Assembly: GCA_013695265.1 (NCBI GenBank)
Contig: JACDAU010000152.1
Location: forward strand, 1-5,517
Origin: Chloroflexia bacterium
GTDB taxonomy: Bacteria > Chloroflexota > Chloroflexia > Thermobaculales > Thermobaculaceae
Direction of reading: 5' to 3'
DNA: 5,517 bases
Below, in pieces: positions 1 through 4,901 of the stretch. Below the pieces are notes generated by a model. That model saw only the letters and a program-made list of their open reading frames with translations, was not told the DNA's origin and searched no databases. The stretch's first letter is position 1. The number at the start of each line of letters is the position of its first letter. A program made the position numbers and the translations under genes.

Positions 1-155
1 GTAGTATCTAACCGATAATGGCGTGCCAGACTCGGTGTGTTGGCTGGGGCGCTCCGTGGCCGCCCGGTGGCTCAGAAGGCACGGGGGCAAGCATGGAGAC
101 CTGCACCCTACCGCGGTCGGAACCGCCACGCGGGATCCCCGACGACTAACGCCTG

Positions 156-187
156 CCCCACACACGCAAACGGGAAACGAGCATAGC
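156..187 (+). repeat. Dispersed repeat copy A (CCCCACAC...AAACGGGAAACGAG type)
   Basis: Left arm of the inverted pair with 326-357. It starts CCCCACACACGC and continues AAACGGGAAACGAG then CATAGC. It belongs to a four-copy family in this window; the other copies are at 326-357 (- strand), 931-964 and 4722-4750. Confidence 0.6.
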
Positions 188-226
188 AACCAGCGGGATA
201 TCCATCTCTGCAGGTACAGACTCACT

Positions 227-256
227 TGTATATATATAGTTCCGATATATATTACA
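227..256. repeat. AT-rich palindrome, possible cruciform
   Basis: TGTATATATAT (227-237) is nearly the reverse complement of ATATATATTACA (245-256), with one extra base, around a 7-base spacer AGTTCCG. It is by far the most AT-rich spot in the window and lies near the centre of the inverted-repeat element 156-357. It could extrude as a cruciform or be a chance promoter-like -10 region; nothing recognisable is transcribed from it. Confidence 0.5.
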
Positions 257-325
257 GGGTGGTCGGTCGCTGTTTGTTCTCTACTGTGGGACGATTCCGG
301 CGTGCTCCAACTTGGGCGGCGTTAT

Positions 326-357
326 GCTATTCTCGTTTCCCGTTTCACAGTGTGGGG
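326..357 (-). repeat. Dispersed repeat copy D (inverted partner of copy A)
   Basis: Its reverse complement begins CCCCACACTGTG and continues AAACGGGAAACGAG then AATAGC. It matches copy A over its full 32 bp with five differences. The shared block GAAACG(A/G)G(C/A)AACGAGAATAG also makes it close to the copy at 4722-4750, which lies on the opposite strand and more than 4 kb away. Confidence 0.6.
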
Positions 358-380
358 GGTACAAGGGCGGGACTGATGAG

Positions 381-401
381 CCTGTCCGACTGGCGGACAG
401 G
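381..401. repeat. Perfect 8-bp hairpin
   Basis: CCTGTCCG (381-388) pairs exactly with CGGACAGG (394-401) around the 5-base loop ACTGG. No T-run follows, so it is not a standard intrinsic terminator. It is preceded by CTGATGAG and followed by AAAG, which gives a superficial hammerhead-like look (see rejected items). Confidence 0.55.
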
Positions 402-406
402 AAAGA

Positions 407-430
407 TCGCGCCACTGGGGTTGTGCGCGA
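407..430. repeat. 6-bp GC-rich hairpin
   Basis: TCGCGC (407-412) pairs perfectly with GCGCGA (425-430) around a 12-base loop. It comes directly after the 381-401 hairpin and just before the GGGCGTTCA palindrome at 440-460, so the stretch 381-460 would form three hairpins in a row if transcribed. No known RNA family is recognised. Confidence 0.4.
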
Positions 431-439
431 GGGATGGTC

Positions 440-460
440 GGGCGTTCAGTCGAACGGCCC
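440..460. repeat. GGGCGTTCA palindrome, copy 1 (imperfect)
   Basis: GGGCGTTC (440-447) pairs with GAACGGCCC (452-460) with one bulged base and loop AGTC. The left arm GGGCGTTCA is identical to the left arms at 870-878 and 4591-4599. This is the most divergent of the three copies and lies about 35 bases before the YeeE-like remnant. Confidence 0.5.
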
Positions 461-495
461 TACAGCGCCCACTGGCAAGACGCGGAACCCAGTAG

Positions 496-930
496 CTGGA
501 GTACCTCAAACCCTTCTTCGTGATGGGTTCGTCGGTCGCCACGAGCATGACGATCTTGTGGCTCCTGGAGCGCCGAGGCTGGACGACGCCGCTCGGTAGC
601 GCGCTGACGCTGCGGCGCTGGCCGGTTGAGCGCAGGCACGTTTACGGGGGCGTGGTGTTTGGGACCGGCTGGACAATCGACGGTGCGTGTCCCGTCACAG
701 TCTCCACAATGCTCGCGGCGGGCAGTGTGCTTGGCGTGGTCCCGCTCGCGGGGATACTTGCCGGCATCCTCCTGCGCGACCGCGTCGTCGAGCGACCGCA
801 ACGCGCCTCCCGTGAGCCGACCCGCGCCACGAGCACGATGCCGCCAGTGCAGGGTGGCGTCGATCGTATGGGCGTTCAACTGAGCGCCCCTCCTTTACCA
901 CCCTTAATTCGTCACTCATTGCTCACATAG
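496..930 (+). pseudogene. YeeE/YedE-type sulfur-transport membrane protein, second half; probable remnant
   Basis: The frame opens after a TAG at 493-495 and ends at TAG 928-930. Only a GTG at 520, the ATG next to it, or a CTG at 496 could start it, and none has a Shine-Dalgarno sequence. Homology seems to begin at EYLKPFFVMGSS, upstream of the GTG, so an original start may have been lost. Counted from the GTG, residues 1-17 look like the end of a membrane segment. RRWPVERRHVYGG (32-44) leads into a Gly-rich helix with the family-type FGTGW (47-51) and Cys57-Pro58, and a last hydrophobic segment spans about 69-85. YeeE/YedE proteins carry sulfur species such as thiosulfate through conserved cysteines. 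Here the usual CPG is CPV and an Asp (54) sits in the helix. The first half of the transporter is absent. The last ~40 residues are not membrane-like and read through the palindrome at 870-889. It could still be a short functional gene, because its codon use looks normal. Confidence 0.6.
870..889. repeat. GGGCGTTCA palindrome, copy 2
   Basis: GGGCGTTCA (870-878) and TGAGCGCCC (881-889) form a 9-bp stem with one G-T pair around AC. CTCCTTTA follows, a poor T-tract, so it might act as a weak terminator. It overlaps the 3' end of the YeeE-like frame, which suggests that the terminal residues of that frame are repeat-derived. Confidence 0.6.
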
Positions 931-964
931 CCCCCCGTACAGCGAAACGAGCAACGAGAAAACA
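931..964 (+). repeat. Dispersed repeat copy B (GAAACGAGCAACGAGAA core)
   Basis: CCCCCCGTACAGC is followed by GAAACGAGCAACGAGAA (944-960), a 17-base core identical to 4731-4747. The core holds a 7-base step in which AACGAG occurs twice. The copy lies 42 bases after palindrome copy 2 and about 160 bases before zwf. Confidence 0.6.
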
Positions 965-977
965 GTACCCAGCGGCG

Positions 978-997
978 GCGCCACGGGTTCCTGGCGC
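978..997. repeat. 6-bp hairpin upstream of zwf
   Basis: GCGCCA (978-983) pairs with TGGCGC (992-997) around an 8-base loop. A second small hairpin in the zwf leader pairs GCCGG (1056-1060) with CCGGC (1067-1071). No T-run follows either. They may simply reflect the high GC content; a role in zwf expression is not shown. Confidence 0.3.
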
Positions 998-1019
998 ACA
1001 CGCAAGCGGCTGAGGCATA

Positions 1020-1025
1020 TATACT
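1020..1025 (+). promoter_or_regulatory. Possible -10 element for the zwf operon
   Basis: TATACT lies within the only AT-rich octamer (TATATACT) between the repeats and zwf. A start of transcription near 1032 would give a leader of about 90 bases. No good -35 hexamer is found at the normal spacing, so the assignment is weak. Confidence 0.22.
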
Positions 1026-1109
1026 GCTAACGACAGCGCAGCCGGGAATGACAGGGCCGGGCGCATCCGGCGTCAACCCCCGGTCGGCCAGAACCTGATG
1101 CAGACGTGT

Positions 1110-1113
1110 GAGG
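1110..1113 (+). promoter_or_regulatory. zwf ribosome binding site that decides the start
   Basis: GAGG sits 8 bases before the ATG at 1122. The alternative in-frame ATG at 1098 has no Shine-Dalgarno match in front of it. Starting at 1122 also gives MTTVVDNPLRAG, close to the NPLR-containing N-termini I recall for this G6PDH subgroup. Confidence 0.6.
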
Positions 1114-1121
1114 CAGCAACT

Positions 1122-2672
1122 ATGACCACAGTCGTAGACAACCCATTACGGGCGGGCTCCCGGTCAGAGACGCAGCCGCAGTCCGCGACAATGGTGATCT
1201 TCGGGGCCACCGGCGACCTGACGAAGCGCAAGCTCATCCCTGCGCTGTATAACCTCGCTATCGACGGCCATCTGCCGCCGGACTTCAGCGTGGTCGGCTT
1301 CGCCCGCCGCGAATGGACGGACGAGTTCTTCCGCACGGAGATGTGCGAGGGGATCAAGGAGTTCTCCCGCCGGCCGTTCGATCAGAGCCTTTGGGACGCC
1401 TTCTCTCAGAACTTGTTTTTCCTCTCCTCGAACTTCGATGAGCCGGAGGGCTACAAGGAGTTACAGACCCGCCTGGACCGCTTCGATGAGGAGCGGGGAA
1501 CGCCAGGCAGCCGCCTGTATTATCTCTCTACGCCGCCGAGCTATTACCCGACGATCATCGAGAACCTGGGCGAGGCCGGGCTAGGGGGACGGATGTCGCG
1601 CCGGAACGAGGGCACGTACTCGCGCATCATCATCGAAAAGCCATTCGGCCACGACCTGGAATCCGCGCGCGCGCTCAACGACCAGCTCCACCAGGTGTTC
1701 ACCGAGCAGCAGATCTATCGGATTGACCACTACCTGGGCAAGGAAACGGTGCAGAACATCCTCGTGCTGCGCTTCGCGAACGGCATCTTCGAGCCGATGT
1801 GGGACCGCCGCTACATCGACCACGTCCAGATCACCGCAGCGGAAGCCGTTGGCGTGGAAACGCGCGGTGGCTATTACGAGGAGTCCGGCGCACTGCGCGA
1901 TATGGTGCAGAGCCACCTGCTGCAACTGCTGAACCTGGTCGCCATGGAGCCGCCCGTCGCGTTCGACGCGGATGCCGTGCGCAACGAGAAGGTAAAGGTG
2001 CTGCAGTCGATCCGGCCCATTCGCGGCAACCTCGTCGCGGAGCAGGTCGTTCGCGGGCAGTACGACGCAGGCTCCGTGGCCGGAAAGCCGGTGGCGCCGT
2101 ACCGCGATGAGGAGAAGGTCTCCGCCGAGTCGAGCACGGAGACCTACGTGGCGATGAAGCTGTTCGTGGACAACTGGCGGTGGCAGGGCGTGCCGTTCTA
2201 TCTGCGCACCGGCAAGAGTCTCACGAAGCGCGTCACGGAGATCGCGATCCAGTTCAAGCAGCCGCCCCTCGCGCTCTTCAAGGGCGCAGAGAACCAGAGC
2301 ACCATGGAACCGAACGTGCTCGCCCTGCGCATCCAGCCCGACGAGGGCATCTCGCTGAAGGTGCTCGCAAAGACGCCGGGCACGCGGCTCAATATTCGGC
2401 CGGTGAAAATGGAGTTCCTGTATGGATCCTCGTTCGGTGAGGATCCGCCCGAGGCGTATGAACGCCTGCTGCAGGACAGCATGATCGGTGACTCCACCCT
2501 CTTCACCCGCAGCGACGAGGTGGAGACCGCGTGGTCGTTCGTGACGGATATTCTGGACACCTGGGCACAGATGCCGGCGCCTCGTTTCCCGAACTACGAG
2601 AGCGGCGCGTGGGGACCGCGCGAGGCAGACCGGCTACTGTACCGCGATAACCGGGAGTGGCGCTGGCCCTAG
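1122..2672 (+). CDS. zwf: Glucose-6-phosphate 1-dehydrogenase
   Basis: Cytoplasmic enzyme of 516 residues, normal for the family. It oxidises glucose-6-phosphate to 6-phosphoglucono-lactone with reduction of NADP (or NAD) and opens the oxidative pentose phosphate pathway. The N-terminal Rossmann domain shows the dinucleotide-binding loop GATGDLTKRK (residues 28-37) and EKPFG with Lys173. The signature RIDHYLGKE spans 200-208, with Asp202, His203 and Lys207 matching the substrate-binding residues of known G6PDHs. The C-terminal domain carries the predicted catalytic base His265 in MVQSHLLQ, RTGK (362-365), and the usual ending NYESGAWGP...WRWP. I chose the ATG at 1122 over 1098 because only it has a Shine-Dalgarno site. 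It is first in an operon with opcA (60 bases downstream) and pgl. Nothing is missing or broken. Cofactor preference cannot be read with certainty, although the basic residues after the loop favour NADP. Confidence 0.97.
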   Translation: MTTVVDNPLRAGSRSETQPQSATMVIFGATGDLTKRKLIPALYNLAIDGHLPPDFSVVGFARREWTDEFFRTEMCEGIKEFSRRPFDQSLWDAFSQNLFFLSSNFDEPEGYKELQTRLDRFDEERGTPGSRLYYLSTPPSYYPTIIENLGEAGLGGRMSRRNEGTYSRIIIEKPFGHDLESARALNDQLHQVFTEQQIYRIDHYLGKETVQNILVLRFANGIFEPMWDRRYIDHVQITAAEAVGVETRGGYYEESGALRDMVQSHLLQLLNLVAMEPPVAFDADAVRNEKVKVLQSIRPIRGNLVAEQVVRGQYDAGSVAGKPVAPYRDEEKVSAESSTETYVAMKLFVDNWRWQGVPFYLRTGKSLTKRVTEIAIQFKQPPLALFKGAENQSTMEPNVLALRIQPDEGISLKVLAKTPGTRLNIRPVKMEFLYGSSFGEDPPEAYERLLQDSMIGDSTLFTRSDEVETAWSFVTDILDTWAQMPAPRFPNYESGAWGPREADRLLYRDNREWRWP

Positions 2673-2732
2673 CGTCCGGCGGCGTCTCGGAGCATCGCTA
2701 GTACGCCACCGTGGTGAGGAGGGAAACGAGAG

Positions 2733-3833
2733 ATGCACGCAAGCGAAAACACCACGCACGCACTGACTTGGGAGGGGAAGTCCGTTGACCTTGAGGACAT
2801 TGAGCGCGAGCTGAACCGGCTATGGGAGCAGACCGCTGCCACCGCGCAGGACAAAAGCGCGCGTGTCCGCTCCAGCGTGCTCAACCTGGTGGTATACACG
2901 TCGAGCGATGCGGACGCCGAGAAGCTTTTCGAGACCGTCGGCAGGCTCTCGGGCCGTCACCCGTCCCGTGCCATCATTCTGAGCGCGGAGCCGCACCACG
3001 AGCAGCCGTCGCTCGACACCGCGATCAACTCGTACTGCTTCGAGGACCCCGGCTCCGGCGCGCAGGTGTGCTGTGAGCAGGTGCTTGTCGGCGCGAACGG
3101 TGAGGTGGCGAACCACCTGCGCAGCATCGTCGTCCCGCTGCTCCTGCCGGACCTGCCGATGTACCTGTGGTGGATGGGGCAGCCCGACTACGATGCGGAA
3201 ATATTCACGGACCTGATCCGCTCCACGGACAAGCTCATTATCGACTCCAGCAGCTTCGCTCCCAGCGGTGAGACCTTCCGGCGCGCGCTGCATATCCAAC
3301 GGGAGCGCAACCGAGTGTGCGCGGTGCAGGACATCAACTGGATCCGGCTCTGGCGGTGGTTCGAGGCGATAGCGCAGTTCTTCGATGACGCGGCGCTGCG
3401 CCCGCATCTCACTGGTATTCAGCGGCTGCGCGTCGAATACGCCGCGGGGCAGGACAACGCCAGCCCGGCGCAGGCGGCGCTGCTTGCGGGCTGGCTCTAC
3501 TCGCGCCTGAATCAGCAACCGGGCGAGGTCGACCTGATGGCCGTGTCCACCGAGTCCGTGCCGCCGGGTGCGGTCGTCTCGTTCGAGTTGGACACGCTGC
3601 ACGAGGGAAAGACCGCCAGCTTCCACGTGCGTCTCAAGGACGATGACCCGTCGCACGCCCATGCGTTCGCACAGGTCGGGGAGCAGCGGCTCTCGGAACG
3701 GTCGTGCCTGATCACGCCGCGCACCGAGCACGAGGCGCTGGACCACGCGCTCGAAGGGTGTACGCGCGACACGCCGTATGAGGAATCGCTGCCGATCGCC
3801 GCGCAACTGCTGGAGCGCGAGGCGTTGCAGTAA
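2733..3833 (+). CDS. opcA: Glucose-6-phosphate dehydrogenase assembly protein OpcA
   Basis: A 366-residue cytoplasmic protein of the OpcA family, full length. OpcA binds G6PDH and promotes its oligomerisation and activity; in cyanobacteria it is linked to redox control of the enzyme. Visible family marks are LNLVVYTSS (about 50-58), HPSR (76-79), CCEQV (113-117), the hallmark IVVPLLLPDLPMYLWW (132-147) ending the N-terminal domain, TDKLIIDSS (165-173), and INWIRLWRWFEAIAQFFD (201-218) opening the C-terminal domain. Cysteines at 102, 113, 114, 196, 325 and 343 are present, but I cannot say whether any is redox-active. The start is supported by a strong AGGAGGG at 2717-2723, 9 bases before the ATG. 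It lies between zwf and pgl in the standard order, and its stop codon overlaps the pgl start. Confidence 0.95.
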   Translation: MHASENTTHALTWEGKSVDLEDIERELNRLWEQTAATAQDKSARVRSSVLNLVVYTSSDADAEKLFETVGRLSGRHPSRAIILSAEPHHEQPSLDTAINSYCFEDPGSGAQVCCEQVLVGANGEVANHLRSIVVPLLLPDLPMYLWWMGQPDYDAEIFTDLIRSTDKLIIDSSSFAPSGETFRRALHIQRERNRVCAVQDINWIRLWRWFEAIAQFFDDAALRPHLTGIQRLRVEYAAGQDNASPAQAALLAGWLYSRLNQQPGEVDLMAVSTESVPPGAVVSFELDTLHEGKTASFHVRLKDDDPSHAHAFAQVGEQRLSERSCLITPRTEHEALDHALEGCTRDTPYEESLPIAAQLLEREALQ

Positions 3834-4573
3834 TGTCTAGCAATACCGAGATACAGGTTCTGTCAGCCAAGAGCGATGTCGCCCGCCAGGCCGCGGAGGA
3901 GTTCATCCGCGCCGCGGCGGCGTCGGTGCAGGAGCGGGGAGCGTTCTCCGTCGCTCTCGCTGGGGGATCAACCCCGCTGGGTATGTACAAGTTGCTCGCC
4001 GAGGCGCCGTATCGGTCGCAAGTGGAGTGGGTGCGGGTGCTCCTGTTCTGGAGTGATGAGCGGTGCGTGCCACCCGATGATCCCGAAAGCAACTACAGCG
4101 CGGCGGCGACGGCGCTGGTCTCGGGCTTGGGCCTACCGGAGGCGAACGTGCACCGGATGTACGGCGAGCTGGACCCGCAGGAGGCGGCGCTCGCGTACGA
4201 GCAGGAGGTGCGGCACGCCATTGGCGGCGAGCCACCACGCTTCGATCTGATCTTGCTCGGGATGGGTGACGACGGGCACACCGCCTCGCTCTTTCCCGGC
4301 ACGGACGCGCTCGGCGAGACGGGGCGGATCGTGGTGGCGAACCACGTGCCGAAGCTGGATGCGTGGCGGCTATCCTTCACGAGCACGCTCATCAACGCGG
4401 CGCACCGGGTGCTGTTCCTCGTGACGGGCGAGGGCAAGGCGGACGCGCTCCGGGAAGTGCTCGAAGGCGAGCCAAACCCTGACACGTACCCCTCCCAACT
4501 CGTCCGCCCCACCGATGGTCGCCTGCTCTTCCTCCTCGACGAGCAAGCCGCACGATCGCTCGCGAACCGGTAG
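3833..4573 (+). CDS. pgl: 6-phosphogluconolactonase (Pgl/DevB family)
   Basis: A 246-residue cytoplasmic enzyme, the usual length. It hydrolyses 6-phosphoglucono-delta-lactone, the product of Zwf, to 6-phosphogluconate. It belongs to the glucosamine-6-phosphate isomerase/6-phosphogluconolactonase fold. Motifs are ALAGGSTP (41-48, phosphate-binding loop), WSDERCVPPDDPESNY (73-88) and LILLGMGDDGHTASLFPG (139-156), in which His149 is the expected catalytic residue. The C-terminus has the common SQLVRPTDG and LLDEQAA stretches. The GDDGHTASLFPG form and the zwf/opcA context favour lactonase over glucosamine-6-phosphate deaminase. Its ATG shares a base with the opcA stop (TAATG), typical of translational coupling; a GAGG at 3819-3822 is the likely ribosome binding site, inside opcA. 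Confidence 0.96.
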   Translation: MSSNTEIQVLSAKSDVARQAAEEFIRAAAASVQERGAFSVALAGGSTPLGMYKLLAEAPYRSQVEWVRVLLFWSDERCVPPDDPESNYSAAATALVSGLGLPEANVHRMYGELDPQEAALAYEQEVRHAIGGEPPRFDLILLGMGDDGHTASLFPGTDALGETGRIVVANHVPKLDAWRLSFTSTLINAAHRVLFLVTGEGKADALREVLEGEPNPDTYPSQLVRPTDGRLLFLLDEQAARSLANR

Positions 4574-4590
4574 TGCGGGGCCGCTCGTAG

Positions 4591-4610
4591 GGGCGTTCAA
4601 CTGAATGCCC
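4591..4610. repeat. GGGCGTTCA palindrome, copy 3; possible operon-end hairpin
   Basis: GGGCGTTCA (4591-4599) pairs with TGAATGCCC (4602-4610), nine pairs with one G-T, around AC. It begins 17 bases after the pgl stop, a normal place for a terminator or an mRNA-stabilising 3' hairpin, but GC-rich sequence follows in place of a T-run. The first 14 bases are identical to copy 2. Confidence 0.6.
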
Positions 4611-4624
4611 GCGCGATCAGGGCA

Positions 4625-4688
4625 GGCACGGGGTAGGACGTGGGGCAAAGCGTCAGGCAAGACACTGCAGTGTGCGGGTCTCCGTGCC
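4625..4688. repeat. Nested hairpin with a 12-bp perfect palindrome
   Basis: GGCACGGGG (4625-4633) pairs with CTCCGTGCC (4680-4688), nine pairs with one G-T. Inside the loop, ACACTGCAGTGT (4662-4673) is its own reverse complement. The symmetric core could be a dimeric protein's binding site or a second hairpin. No known regulator is recognised. Confidence 0.4.
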
Positions 4689-4721
4689 CGCCTGCGCGTC
4701 CCGGTGCCCAATGCGGCGCAG

Positions 4722-4750
4722 CCCCACACGGAAACGAGCAACGAGAATAG
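4722..4750 (+). repeat. Dispersed repeat copy C
   Basis: CCCCACACG (4722-4730) is followed directly by GAAACGAGCAACGAGAA (4731-4747) and TAG. It combines the CCCCACAC head of copies A and D with the exact 17-base core of copy B, which ties the four copies into one family. Confidence 0.65.
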
Positions 4751-4804
4751 TAAAACCGTGTTGAACGGCACCCTTATACGCAATCCGCGTGAATCAAACT
4801 GCAT

Positions 4805-4869
4805 GTCATCCCGAACTCCATGAGGGATCCGCAACTCTGGCCACGGATTCCTCGCAGGCTCGGAATGAC
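4805..4869. repeat. GTCATCCCGA...CGGAATGAC inverted-repeat element
   Basis: The left arm (4805-4830) starts GTCATCCCGA and ends GGGATCC. The right arm (4845-4869) starts GGATTCCTCGC and ends CGGAATGAC. The arms are imperfect reverse complements around a 14-base spacer. From memory, similar elements (GTCATTCCGAGC... and its complement) are scattered between genes of many bacteria, especially those with repeat-rich intergenic DNA. The element probably folds into a long hairpin when transcribed. It ends 20 bases before the kinase ribosome binding site. Confidence 0.7.
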
Positions 4870-4901
4870 CGGTACGCTACTATTCAGCCGGAGGTCGCAC
4901 G

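Larger units (their letters stand above)
156..357. repeat. MITE-like element: 32-bp inverted repeats around an AT-rich palindrome
   Basis: The sequence at 156-187 and the reverse complement of 326-357 align without gaps and match at 27 of 32 positions by my hand count. Both begin CCCCACAC and share the block AAACGGGAAACGAG followed by ATAGC. The repeats point inward at each other and enclose about 138 bp with no coding potential and an AT-rich palindrome near the middle. This layout resembles a non-autonomous transposable element. I see no target-site duplication at the outer edges and no transposase in the window, so mobility is inference only. Confidence 0.5.
1..495. other. Intergenic region rich in repeats and hairpins, no gene seen
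   Basis: No open frame here looks like a protein. The longest one on the + strand (23-376) reads straight through the inverted repeats and the AT-rich palindrome and has no recognisable domain, so I reject it. The first 155 bases contain only a small hairpin (GCGGT at 113-117 with ACCGC at 122-126, loop CGGA) and no tRNA or riboswitch I can defend. From 156 on the stretch is a series of inverted repeats and hairpins, listed separately. I see no clear promoter for the membrane-protein remnant that follows. Confidence 0.6.
4574..4901. other. Intergenic region between pgl and the kinase gene, repeat-filled
   Basis: No gene is seen in these 328 bases. They hold, in order, palindrome copy 3, a nested hairpin with a 12-bp palindrome, dispersed repeat copy C and a 65-bp inverted-repeat element. 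No convincing promoter for the downstream kinase gene was found, and no hairpin followed by a T-run, so termination of the operon is not explained by a standard intrinsic terminator. Confidence 0.6.

Noticed and set aside
90..112. B12-box-like string AAGCATGGAGACCTGC, suggesting the 3' end of a cobalamin riboswitch.
   Set aside because: The upstream conserved core of such riboswitches is not recognisable in 1-88, and no cobalamin-related gene follows. The match is short enough to be chance.
23..376. 117-residue open frame on the + strand.
   Set aside because: It reads through both arms of the inverted repeat and the AT-rich palindrome, has no ribosome binding site and no recognisable domain.
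335..406. Hammerhead-ribozyme-like core: CTGATGAG (373-380), hairpin (381-401), then AAA, with a possible stem I of TCCCG (338-342) and CGGGA (368-372).
   Set aside because: The perfect hairpin uses G401, which would have to be the conserved unpaired G of GAAA; freeing it leaves two extra bases on the 5' side of stem II. Stem III pairing around 331-336 and 404-408 is also poor. A covariance-model search (Rfam hammerhead models) with a significant hit would overturn this.
460..879. 139-residue open frame on the - strand opposite the YeeE-like frame.
   Set aside because: The + strand frame has membrane segments and family motifs; the antisense product is His/Arg-rich low-complexity sequence.
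1098..1121. Upstream ATG giving eight more residues on Zwf.
   Set aside because: No Shine-Dalgarno site precedes 1098, while GAGG lies 8 bases before the ATG at 1122, and the extra residues do not resemble family N-termini.
2820..3806. Long (328-residue) open frame on the - strand.
   Set aside because: It is the antisense shadow of opcA: Arg- and Val-rich composition from complemented GC-rich codons, no domain, no plausible start signal.
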